64,000 bases of DNA from contig NBAZ01000016.1 of assembly GCA_002794735.1 (NCBI GenBank), forward strand, positions 62,001 through 126,000. Direction: 5' to 3'. Of this stretch, positions 33,225-44,923 are shown piece after piece (the stretch's first letter is position 1; each line of letters begins with the position of its first letter). This stretch comes from Pyrrhoderma lamaoense. Lineage: Eukaryota; Basidiomycota; Agaricomycetes; Hymenochaetales; Hymenochaetaceae. The position numbers and the translations under genes are program-made. Below the pieces are notes generated by a model. The model was not told the DNA's origin. It did no database searches and saw only the letters and a program-made list of their open reading frames with translations.

Positions 33225-36200
33225 AGATAATTAATCAAAGCGCGATAGAACGTGCTGGGCTTGGGACAAGGATTTTCGTCTTTGAACGCAACGGAGTCTG
33301 ACGACCGTCGAAATGGTGCGCGATCAAGTCCTGGTTATATCGAGAGTTTTTCACGCAACTGCGCTCATGACCAGCGCGAGACAATGACTTGGTTACAGAA
33401 CTACTTTGACGGTGCCCGTGAAAGATGTGCTGGGCGGAAGCGAAGTGAGGATGAAGGATGGAAGGAGGCCTGTATTTCTAGTTTACAGGGTCACCGTACA
33501 CACAACTTATATATAATATTATTATTTTTATTTTTAATTATTATATAAAATTAATTTTGGTTTTACCTACAATTAACTCAGGTTTTATCATACATCTTTC
33601 AATGCTTCCTGATGATAATTTCATCTTCCAAATCTCTTGTTTCTGGCATCTTAAATCTAAGGCATGATAATATTAGAAAAAATTGGAGAATAAAACTGAA
33701 ACTCTTTTTCCGTTTGGAAGATCTTACTTATGAATTCATTGAATATCAGCACAAAACCGAATGCAATACATTTCCCACTCGTACCGGATGCATCGCACCT
33801 TTGAAAGGCTTCTAGGCTTCTTTTATATCCGTGAACCCCTGTCTTTGTCTCCGAGTCCGTCCTTATGCAGTCAATATATACGGCAGAAGGCGATAGGCGA
33901 CGATAGAGAGTCCAAACATAGGAAACGCTCTTACACTAGCCCTTTAATCTCAACTGAAACTCTGGCATCCTATCGGTTGCGTGACCGCACATTTGGGTGT
34001 TCATACACCTCTTTCGGTAAAAACATATTAAGACTGACAGCGACGACAAATAAAAAATTATCAAATACCATTGTAAACGTCTAAAAGAGGGGATATACCT
34101 ACAACCAGACTCTTCCATAAAATGAGCAGATAAATCTACATGACCCAGAATACCGTTCTACCAGCTTGTTACAAAACTCTAGTCCCTTGTCAAATCCACT
34201 TCAAGAACTTCTATCATTAAACTTTAATTGTTTTCGCAAAAAACTTAAGTCCCTTCTTGCAATAACCTACGCTCCTCAGATCTATCCGCTGCTCCTTACA
34301 CCCGATAAACGGATTTATTGAAAGATCGAAGCTATGCCGAATCCGGGTTCGTCCGCTTATTCTTTTTCGCGTTTTTGTCGCATCTTGAAGTTTCCTGATT
34401 TATGCCCCAGCTCATTTAGGTTTCTGCTCAGCATCATTTAGATATTGAAGACGATCAAATCAAATCAAGTATATTTGCAGCTACGCAGGTAAAATAATAT
34501 TTTCGAGCATTGCATCCTGGGTTAAGTTAAAATGAAACCCGCATCTCTGATGTTCAGTATACCGGATCCTTGTTGGAGCTAAGCGATCATGACCCATGCA
34601 CTAACCTCACGTCTATGGAGCAATCGACCTAAAGCTTACCCTAATGCACATCTGTTGGTATTCCTATTGTATACATGCTCTTTGCTTGTCAAACTAGCTC
34701 AACTGCGGCCTCAGCTTCAATGATCTTGAGTTATCTCCTCTCCTTAACTCTACGTGTAGCGCAACAAATACTCACAAACCCATATGCATGAAAAAGTTGT
34801 TTTGGTTGTTACTCAAGCGCATCTACTCATACCGGTATGCACAAAAACAAAAACAAAAAACATCGCTGTGTTAAGTATAAGGTATTGTACGAGCTACTTC
34901 TGACGGCCTGTAATGCTTCATAACACTAGCGACCTGTTCTATGTAAGGGAATAACGCACGAGGCATATCGTAATTCTACTCTTTAGAGTCGCTCCGAAGC
35001 TTCAAGTCATATCGAAACAGCTAGAGCTTTATATGCCCGCAGTTTACAAAGCAACTCACATGAAGGCACTGGATGGTAATATCAAACGTTTTAGAAATCT
35101 TTTCTCATCAACCCTACTCTAGCTAACTATCCTTTCTGTAGTATTCTCTGATGTGAGCTGCTCTAGCGTCTACGATCACCCCTTTAATGGTATCTGGACT
35201 ACTTGCTTCCCAGGTAATTTTATTGGCGTTTCTGGTAGTAAGTTAATACATCGTCATGATCATCATTCCTCTTTAATTTGATTTCAAACCCTAGTCATAA
35301 ATATCCATGATACGTTAACACACGGTTCTTGTCCTACCCCAAAGCCTCAAACGCCGCGGCCTTTCATAGAACACTGATGCGCTATTTAATTGACTAGAGC
35401 CTTCGGCGGAAGATCCTGCACTTTTTCAGAACAAGCTTGAATTGTACATGTAATGTTCCACGAGTTACTTGCGCCGCCTTCCGGCGTCTAGGCCAAGTAG
35501 TGCAATCAACCCGGGCTGCCGAAACATCAGCCCAAGGTACATTTCTTCATTATTTTCGGCGTTACCTCTTCCATCATAAATGAGTTCTTATGGGTCTTCC
35601 CAGCTCTGTAGTATCCATCAGGGACTGGAGAAGTATGGAAGCTGAACATCTCCAACCCAATGTGGAGTCTTAGAAAAATCGAAGTCCGGGATGTAATGGC
35701 CTGTAGCTGAGTCGTATAATTGGAGGGAACAAGCCGTGTAGGCCCGTTATGAATATCAACGGGTACAGAAAGACTTGATAGATCACTCCTTAGATCAAGG
35801 TGTGCAATCCTCATGTTTCTTACCTCGTCGCCTAAATAAGTCCGAGGCTTATCTCTCTACGCTAAAAGTTTTACAAAATAGTCCCTGACTTACTTTATAT
35901 ATATGTTTTCCTGAGAGTGCTATAAGCAATGCAAAGTAGAGTGTCATAGCTCTTCCTATACTACTCGGCTAGAGGTTCATATGCTGTCTATTTGTATATT
36001 CGCCTAGCGAGAAATGTCATACAAAACCTTAAATCAATATTTTATTACACAGTCATCAGCACGAATCATACATGTGCCAGTAACGTTCAAGACCACACAC
36101 TTCTATAATACAGGTTTCATGTCTTAAATGAAGAGCTTCCAACTGATGAGTAAACTAGCCACAAAGAAGGGATACTGGGGTCCAAATCTTGTCAACTTCT

Positions 36201-39200
36201 CCTGATTGCTTCTCGTTTATTTTCGGATGCACTTCTCGTTGATGCTGCCGACGTGGATAAGGGGGATTAGTCTTTTGCCTAGTACATGAAGTTTTTAGTA
36301 AGAGGATTCCGGACATTGACTCTCTCTATAACTTGCTTCTCCAGCTGGGATGGTCAGTATTGGATCATTGTTTTGTAAAGACGTGCTGTGACGGGGAGGA
36401 GATGCAAGCGAGAAAACACCTGACAAAGATGTGCGTTTTCTTGCACAGCCTGTGAGCAAGGGCTCCTGTTTCTTGAGTCTGAGAGCGTATCGCGGAAGCG
36501 ACTTCTTGGAGCTTCTTTACAAATACAATATGTTTAGATCTGTAGGGGCTATTGATGAATCTGCCACTGATTGGAAGCAGTGACCTGGAGCAAAAAGTCG
36601 GGTATTTTCGGATTGTGCTAGAGAATGAGCTCACCGCTCACATTTTATGCTAATATGCTCTACTGGTATTGGATCGGCGTATCACTGATATCTGCTAGGG
36701 GGTGCCTTATTCATACATGCCAATCTCTTGAGGTTATAAGTTTGGTCCACTCATATTCTCCCTTTCAAGCTTGAGAAATATTAATAATAAGCAGAAGTAC
36801 GGAGTAAGTATTCCAAAGCATATAAAGACAGACTTTTTTTGAGCCTCATGACCCAAAAAGGACGGAGCTTGACAAAGAACACTTTCACAGCGTGTAAAGC
36901 GTGCGTTGTAACGCGCCTCAATTACATCTCCCGAGTCAGGTGACCGCGTTTTGCCTCGTGTTTGGTCGGAGCGGATGTATTACTACAATTAACCGGCACT
37001 TCGATGTCCCGCGGCAACGATGTTGCCTTGTGTATTGAACTTCTGTCACGAACATAGGCAGACACCTCATCAGTGATCCAGCCACAACTATCTCGTTATC
37101 CTCAAGAACACCATGTAATCTTACTTGAAAACCCGTTTACTCATGTCTAAAATGTGTCAACTACTGTGCTTCACCTCCTGTTGTACGATCGCCTTCATCT
37201 TCTTCTTACTTGACATATACACGTACGAGACACTGGAAACAAGTACGATGTAAGTTTTCCCCCAAAACAAGTTAAACATGTTTCAAAACGTAGAGAAGCA
37301 TGTTAGTGGACACAGCGCTTTTCCGTTAGCTTCTGCGCCCTCAATTTCTGGCCTTGTTGCTTTTTCAAGCACCCTTAAAGGACCTTTCATTGTGTCAAAT
37401 AATTGCCGAGATACCTGGAACTAGATTGAATATTAATTTTCAAACGCAATATTAATCACGTGATCAAAAACTTCTGTTCGAATAAGCAAAGCTAGCGAGT
37501 AAAAGTTAGTATCATGCAACGGCTATGGTTTGGGTGTTTCAAGAATCCTCGTTTGTAACACCGTCTTCTTAGGTCTTCTTTAATTTTACTTGCGACCCAA
37601 ACTTATGGTTTAGACCAGATTCAGAAATCCCTAATTTCCCTACTTTCTTTGCTTCTTTTTTACCTGACCCGTTTCATAAGCGATGTAAATCGCAAGACTT
37701 TTCTGCGTTTTTCTTTAGAAGCTTCAATCTTTGCAAGCTGGCGAGAAAGCTGATCTTACGCTCAAAAGAGGAATTCAGCACTCATCCAATGCATTGCCTT
37801 GGCATTTTTGATGTCTACTGAAAGTACTTAGTAATCTACCGATTCGACTACAACCCCGAATCCTAAAGAAGCTGACTTTCTGTTAACACCTGTAACAGAC
37901 TATGGTTGAAGATCCTTGAGGACATGTTGAACTCGTGTTTGTCTTTTATTGCGTACAGGTAAAGAAGCACTATGCTACCGGATCTGGTCATTGGATAAAC
38001 ATTGCCGTCGACTAACTCACAAACTGTACTATCCACAAGGCTTGCATTTGGTTAGCTTCTACGGGGCATTAGGGTCATGTTTATCATGGTGTAAAAATGG
38101 AATCGATAGGGCACTATCGGAGATAGGGATGGAGGGGCCAGATGTACGAAGATGAATAACTAAAAGGCTGGATGGAGTTGTAAATCGAATGCATGAGAAA
38201 GCCCTAGTCCACATTGCAAATCTAACCAGCATGGAGACAAAGAGGTACAAAGGCATTTATGACTATGTTTTTCATACAAAATGCGTGGCGCTGATGAAGA
38301 TTCAACGAGGTGTAAGTAGAGACGGGATTTTGAGTATTACATATTGTGGAGTCTCTTCATGTACATGTACATTAGTAGTATGCCTGATGAGGATTACGAG
38401 CTTTAAAATGCTCATAAGCGTACTATATCATCAATTGATTGGCTGCTTCAATCAGATAAAAGGCGACCCTTGAAGTTGGTTGTAGTACTTAAAATTGTGA
38501 TGTAAGCCTTAGTCCAGTTGTGGGGTATTTAACACATGATCATTTTTTCTGGGGAGATCCATCCCGTTAGGTCGTTTTCGCTCCTTCATGAGTAACCTGG
38601 GAACGGGATGACTCACACCCTCAAACATGCATTTATCGTCATTATCACCATGAGGCATCTTTCTTCTTTTAAGAGGATACCCTTTTAGTCCACTCTCCTA
38701 TTGTTTGTGCTCCAATTTTTTTTAGGGTCGAGCCTTCCTGTGCTATTTTTTTGCTGCGTCTTCTGGCTTATCGCCAATGATGCTAAGCTGCTATACCTAT
38801 TGACATCTATCTAGGTCAGCAATCTCTTGGGAACGCTATATGCTCTCCCTTGGCTTTCCCTATAGCATATATCCCTGTATTGTTGCCGTTTACTCCCAAA
38901 CAATCATATACAGGATACTCTCCGATGACTTTGAAAACGATGGCATAGTCGATAGAAGTAATCATATTACATAGATCAGTACTTTAATCATACCCTTATA
39001 GTTCTGGGTGCAACTAATAACTCTCATGATAAGTAGAGTTCGTAACATCCCGCATCCTGCTATTCACACTCACAAATCGGATTGTAGTCAGAAATCTGAA
39101 AACTCAGCCTGTCAGCAGTAGTAAAGAATGAACTTCGATTATTTGGGTAGTGTAATGTGAAGGCAAGCATGTAGTCATATAACACTTTGGAGCTCAGATA

Positions 39201-39683
39201 GCAACTTATGTTGGTAGATTATCTCCATATTAATATGATTGTAGAATTAATCGCGAGTATTACTCTAAGTGACTCTTATCTCACATATCAACTTGATCAC
39301 CATGATTGTGACAAAAATTCATTACTAATCCTGAGAAATGTCACTCTGACGCTAGTATTGTCACAGTTATGTTTGTTGATACGTGACGAATATGAGAGGT
39401 TACATGTAAACTGGACCTAAATACTTCTAGTCTATACAACTTACGTACCTGAGATCTGGGAACAGATGACTTCAGTCCAAGAACTCTTTATACTTAGGAC
39501 ATGTAGATACCACATGGCAAAAAGCTGAAGGTAAAAGGCAAACAAACGCGTTAATCTTACGATCTCCAAATTAGGCAGTCTTAGTCACGCCTTTTGCTGC
39601 CCAGTCAGGATCTGGCTTTCACAAATTCCTTCCCAATCTAGACTTCGGAGCAACTCTCGTTTGAGTTTGTTGCTGTGATCACG
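33225..39683. other. Gene-poor AT-rich block, no recognisable gene
   Basis: About 6.5 kb. Only short frames occur (for example 35527-35814 minus and 36365-36634 minus), none with a domain I recognise and none joining plausibly through splice sites. No LTR ends, long inverted repeats, tRNA or rRNA were seen. The first few hundred bases hold the promoter of the CENP-B-type gene. It may be relaxed intergenic sequence, a non-coding RNA locus or heavily decayed insertions. Confidence 0.4.
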
Positions 39684-41189
39684 ATGCTCGCGCCCGCTTC
39701 GAGTTGTATAAGCTCGAATATGAGCATGCAGGTCGTGAGCTCTGCTAAGGTACTGTGCTTCAAAAGATGAACGGGCATGAATGTACAATACATCCTGACA
39801 CGACCTTCTCCAGCGAGGACTACATGACCTCGTTACTACGGCGTCGCGCAAACCGATCATTTCATATGGCCCCCCAGGAAGAAGTGCTGTGACTGGACAT
39901 ACCGTTACTGTCTTCGGGTGTACAGGATTTCTAGGACGTTATCTCGTTTCAAAAATAGGCACGTTTTCTATGTTGAGACGCAAATTCAAAGTTAACTAAT
40001 TTCGTTTTACCATGATTAAATCTAAACAGCGAAAATGGGCACCCGTGTTATTGTCCCCTATCGCGAAGAGGATGAGAAACGACATCTTAAAGTTATGGGC
40101 GACCTTGGACAAATCATTCCTCTCGTCAGTATCACATCACGGCTTCAATATATTAGAGCACTCAATATACGATACTTTTACACAGGAATGGGACATTAGA
40201 AATGAACAACAAATTGCTGAATGTTTAAGGCACTCTGATACGGTCTACAACCTGGTCGGACGTAACTATGAGACCAAGTGAGTAATAGGTTGGCTTTCCC
40301 AAGTATCAGTCTCTAAATCTCATGCCAGGAACTTTAACTTCCATGACGTTCATGCAAAGGGCTCCTCAACTATCGCACGAATCGCCGCTGAGAATGGCGT
40401 GGATAATTTCGTCCATGTCTCCCATTTGAATGCTAACCCAAACTCAACGAGCAAGTTTTATTCAACAAAGTTTGAAGGTGAGGAACTAGTGAATGAAGCG
40501 TTCCCAAGCGCCACGATAGTCCGACCCGCAGCAATGTTTGGATATGAAGACCGCTTGTTACAAAATATGACAAGTACGTTACATATTTGGCATCTAGAAC
40601 AATTTGTTGAACTGTTTGCCATATAGTGTGGCCTATCTGGTGGAAGTTAAATCATGGCCAAACGAAGATCCGACCTGTCCATGTACGTACTCATATGTAT
40701 CCCATTTTCTTTCTTATCTAAGACATGTATAGGTTATGGATGTTGCTCAAGCACTCTCAAATATTCTATATAAACCCACACCTTCACGCACTTTGAACCT
40801 TCCAGGTCCATCTACATTGACCCATGCTTACTTGCTTGACTTGATCTCTTCATTAACTTACACGCCGCCAAGCAAAGCCCCGGCTCTGCCGAAACCTATT
40901 GCGCTGGCGCTGGCCAAAGCGAGCCAAAAAGTATGGTGGCCGACAGTTTGCCCAGATGAGGTCGAGCGTCGTCTCATTGATGACGTCGATGTACCGGGAG
41001 ACTGGAACCTTGTTGATGTCGAACCGGATGAGATCGAGACTTATGCAATCAGATACCTTAGACGGTTCCGTTCCGCGTAAGTTTTTCACTTTACCGCTAA
41101 AAATAATAGTATCTAACATTGTACTCTGCAGTGATAATTTTGCTCGCCCTGTAATCCTTCCTAAATACCGACCTTCTTTTTCTGTGTAG
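39684..41189 (+). CDS. Complex I 39/40-kDa subunit (NDUFA9-like, NAD(P)-binding)
   Basis: Accessory subunit of mitochondrial NADH:ubiquinone oxidoreductase, related to short-chain dehydrogenases and holding NADPH structurally at the matrix side. Eight exons: 39684-39749, 39814-39958, 40030-40124, 40186-40277, 40329-40573, 40627-40682, 40733-41076, 41132-41189. They sum to an exact frame of 366 residues. The N-terminus is a likely presequence, then RGLHDLVTTASRKPIISYG. The Rossmann motif is HTVTVFGCTGFLGRYLVSKI, followed by GTRVIVPYREEDEKRHLKVM, VDNFVHVSHLNANP and ATIVRPAAMFGYED; the C-terminus is YLRRFRSADNFARPVILPKY. Intron 2 begins with GC instead of GT. The start is the first ATG that stays in frame through exon 1. 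Confidence 0.9.
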
Positions 41190-41210
41190 AGTAGTTATAG
41201 ACTGGGTGCT

Positions 41211-42675
41211 ATGCTAAATACAACTACTCAAATAGATCAGTAAAACAAATATCAATTACGTAACACTCTTTTTTGTAATGCCGATCTCACAAATTCTCAT
41301 TCATGATTGTCCATAAAATGATGATTATGCATACGGCTACTTCTCATCCTCTGCAAATAACAGTAATCGTATAGAATATCATGCTTTCTCTAACCGCATC
41401 CAAAAAGAGAACTCTGGATACGTTGGCCTTGGAAAAAGAGCCTCTACCCCGCCACTTACAGCCTCAACTCTACAAGACACCGATAATGATGAAATTCTGA
41501 GCTCAGGCTCCAGTTCAAGTGATAGTTCTGACTCGGACTCAGACTCAAGCTCAGATTCAGACTCAGATTCAGATTCAACTCTTGGATCCGAGTTCGAGGA
41601 AGTATCAAAAGAGGCACTTGACGCACTACTATCAAAAGCGCGAGAAAACTTACGAGCAAAGTCGGAGAAGTCAAAAGGAAAACAGAGGGCTTTCAATACC
41701 GAAGACGATGAAATAAAACTAGTTGAGTCTGAAGATGAAGCTGAGAAGGAGCAAGAGGACCCAGCGAGGTATGTGACTTTACATCAAACTTTCAAACCTT
41801 TCGAAGCCTATCCTCCCTCTAACACTTCTAAAATCTTAGACCTTTACCCCAACTTGACCCGGGAATGTCTTTCAAAAGCTACTTCAATTATGATTCCAAA
41901 AACAAGGGGGAAAGTGATACTGAAGGCGAGGATGAATCTTCAGGAAGAAGATCATTAAAGAAAAAACTTCCCCCACCTCCTTCATTGCGTAACATCGAAG
42001 CCGAAGCACTTGAAGCTGAAGCTGGTCCTTCAAGTGTCCCTGCTCCGCCTCTACCTCCCCCTGAGCTAGCAAAAGATGGAAAAAGACTGACAAAGAAGGA
42101 AATAAAAGCTGTAAGCTTTCATCTACTATTCGTTGATACCGAACACCAACTAATACCGATCCCGACTTGTGATTTATGTAGCAAAAGAAAAGGACGGCAG
42201 AACCAGGATGGTTTGACTTGCCCACTCCAGATGCAGCTGATCTACCAAGGCTATACAGAGAGGTGGAAGCCCTTCGACTCCGAAACACGCTTGATCCCAA
42301 GAGGTTCTACCGAAAAGAGCCAGGAGAAGGGAAGGGCGTCAAAGGTCTACCGCATAGTTTTGCCGTAAGTATCACTATTCATCACTTTCTTTATGACATC
42401 CTAAATATCTTGTTACTTTTACTGATACTATGCGTGCTTGCGTACTCTTTGTACAGATTGGTACTATTGTTCCAACTTCAACACCCTTTGGTACTGCCAG
42501 CTCGGAGAACCTTACCCGAGCTGAACGCAAACGTACTCTTGTAGACGAACTAGTGGACGATGCTGAGGCGAAGCGATATGCAAAGCGCAAATTTGACGAT
42601 TTCCAATCATCTCGAGCTGCAAAAGGACGAGGTACCTTTGCCAAGCGGTTCGCTGGCAGGAAACCAAAGTGGTGA
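41211..42675 (+). CDS. FCF2: Pre-rRNA processing protein Fcf2 (first exon tentative)
   Basis: Nucleolar factor for early 35S pre-rRNA cleavages in small-subunit assembly. Firm exons are 41364-41768, 41840-42110, 42182-42364 and 42457-42675, all in phase. The N-terminal half is acidic with a Ser/Asp repeat (41515-41590). The Fcf2 domain follows: EPGWFDLPTPDAADLPRLY, EALRLRNTLDPKRFYRKE, KGVKGLPHSFA|IGTIVPTS, TRAERKRTLVDELVDDAEAK, RYAKRKFDDFQ, with a basic C-terminal tail. No ATG exists in frame in exon 2, so an upstream exon is needed. 41211-41239 with a GTAAAA donor joins in the right phase but starts only 21 bp after the preceding gene's stop, so it is tentative. Confidence 0.85.
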
Positions 42676-42877
42676 TTTATGTATCTCTTCACGTCCTCTT
42701 CGTCTTCTTGTGTATTGTTATAAACATATAATTTATGATGTATGCTTGTTCGGATTCGAACGAAAAAAAGGCCTTTACACAACCAATTGAAAAGAGGAGA
42801 GCCGTTTATATTAGTTAAATAGAACGTGTTAAATTATATAATGAAACTAGATGATAGAGTATTCCATTTTGACTACT

Positions 42878-44018
42878 TTATAGCTTAACCCCCTTATGAA
42901 CACAAGCTATACCTCCCCACATATCTTCCCATGCACCCCCCTTACCCTCAAAATCACCTCCTGTTGAGAATCCAGCATCACGAATCATTTGAGCAAACTC
43001 ATCTTGCGGTGGGAATCGTCTTATACTTTCAACAAGATATTGGTACGAAGAACGGTCACCCGCAAGTATAGAACCAAGTAAGGGGAGAACGGAGAATGAA
43101 TATTGATCATATGCCCTGTGAATAGGAGGGGAGAAGATGAATTAGAGGCAACAGTCAAGTGAGATGACAGATACAAGAGTAAAGATAAATTTTGACATAC
43201 GCAGAAAGCATGGGGTTCGTGACACGACTGAATTCAAGGCAGGCAAATACTCCTCCAGGCTTCAAGACGCGATGTGCCTCTTTTAGGACATCAGGAATTG
43301 AAGTACAGTTCCGAATGCCAAATGCGATGGTGTACAGATCGAACGTATTCGATGGTAGGTCAAGATCTTGCGCATTACCTTCCCGGAATGAGATTTGAGG
43401 GGCTAGACAAGACACAGTTCTGTCAGAGAGAGGTTCATGAGGAAGGTACCATAAGCACGTACTGTTGTGATACATGGTCAACTTGAACCGCTTTTTCCCT
43501 TCTGCAAGCATTTCCGGGTTGATGTCTAACACTTCCACAGTCGTTTCCCTGTCATAGTACTTTTCCCTAGCATGGTCCAAGATTCGTAACGCAATATCAC
43601 CAGTCCCACCAGCAACATCAAGACATTTTAAAGGTCCTCGTCGACCTGGATCCAAATCACTGACAAACGTATCTTTCCAAAGACGGTGTACTCCGAGTGA
43701 CATTGCATCGTTCATAAGATCATATTTTCCCGCAACGTTGCTGAATACCTCTTTCACTAAGCTTTCTTTCATATCTTCATCTACCGTTTGGAAGCCAAAA
43801 TGTGTCTTTGGCTTCATGTTTGCTCCATTACTTGCACCTGAACTTACAGCGTCTGCGTGTGATTTTGTAGTGTTATTGTCCACTTCTGATTGGGACCTAT
43901 TTTGGGTCAGACCGCGAACAAGAGACCTTCCTCTAGATACGTTTGCACTTTGGGGTTGCCCCCTGAGCAGTGAGGAGCTCCCTACAGCTCGTAAACTTGA
44001 AGGAGCAAACGGACGCAT
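42878..44018 (-). CDS. COQ5: COQ5, 2-polyprenyl-6-methoxy-1,4-benzoquinol methylase
   Basis: SAM-dependent C-methyltransferase of ubiquinone synthesis, matrix face of the inner mitochondrial membrane, part of the CoQ synthome. Three exons: 44018-43463, 43402-43201 and 43115-42878; total 331 residues. Start is the ATG of MRPFAPSSLRAV, the head of a Ser/Arg-rich presequence; the frame upstream lacks ATG. UbiE/COQ5 signatures are VAGKYDLMNDAMSLGVHRLW, SAM motif CLDVAGGTGDIALRIL, VEVLDINPEMLAEGKKRF, FREGNAQDLDLP, TIAFGIRNCTSIPDVL and EAHRVLKPGGVFACLEFSRV. The first intron (43403-43462) is 60 nt, a multiple of three and free of stops, so its retention would add 20 residues next to the SAM site. 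It is convergent with FCF2 with only ~200 bp between stops. Confidence 0.93.
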
Positions 44019-44923
44019 GTTGCGGTAAGTAGAAGATGTGTACAAACTTTGCGTAAACACAAGGTAACAACTGAATTAGTAAGTGACTTCACCAATGTTA
44101 TTATTAGCACTACATGTAGTTACTAGTAACAGTTTTACTGCTTGTTTGGTTTTCGTATTCATTTATTATACAAATGTATCGATATGATTAATTTAATCCT
44201 AGCATCTCAGATGCTAGCCAAGAATCCGTTCGTTGTACATAGACTTTATCTTATAGTTTTGCTACACCCAAACTTTCTTGCAAGTTCAAGCACTGGCCCG
44301 CAGTATTTGCAGTCATTACGACCACAATAAACTGGCTTCTTTTTTGTAACCAATTTAGGTGGCTCTGTATTCAGAACAGAAATCAGTATTTGAACGTCTC
44401 TTTTTCTTAGGTAACAAGATTAATACATACTGCATCTTCCGTAGCAACCCCTTACCTCCGGTGTTGGAACACATGTCGACTTAAGATTTTTGGTGGTGTT
44501 TGCATTACATAGAGAAATTTCAACTACTTGTATACACATGGTACGGACTCCTAAACAAGAGAATACTACAGAGCTAGGGCCTTATATACGTCTAATACCA
44601 CGAATTATTCCCCGGCAAGGTAGTGTGTATTGGCAACATTATACTCAATTAATCAAGGTTATCCTGCAAAACCTGCAACTCAGAAATTACAAATTTAATG
44701 CAAATACGACTTTATCGCCTACTTAAAATTAACTTTGCATCAGATTCTCTCGTAGATTGAACCATATAATGCACATGTTTGCAAAAATGGGGGCACTTAG
44801 CTTTCAATGTAGGTGATTAACCCTATCGTGTTGTTTATTATGTCTAATAAAGTACAATATGAAGTGCAATGGCAGGACAGAAGTCCGCATCCTTAAGCAC
44901 ATCTTTCAAGATCTCTTTTAAGA
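44019..44923. promoter_or_regulatory. Spacer: COQ5 promoter and ALG7 3' flank
   Basis: About 900 bp without a credible gene. COQ5 starts at its lower end and ALG7 stops at its upper end, both on the minus strand. Confidence 0.4.

Noticed and set aside
39585..39860. Minus-strand 91-residue frame
   Set aside because: Antisense to the first exons of the complex I subunit; no domain, and the plus strand gives a full in-frame gene.
41515..41590. Tandem GACTCAGATTCA-like repeats, considered as a minisatellite or CRISPR-like array
   Set aside because: They encode the Ser/Asp acidic tract of FCF2 in frame; no spacers.
42745..42765. tRNA B-box-like sequence on the minus strand
   Set aside because: No matching A box or acceptor stem could be found around it.
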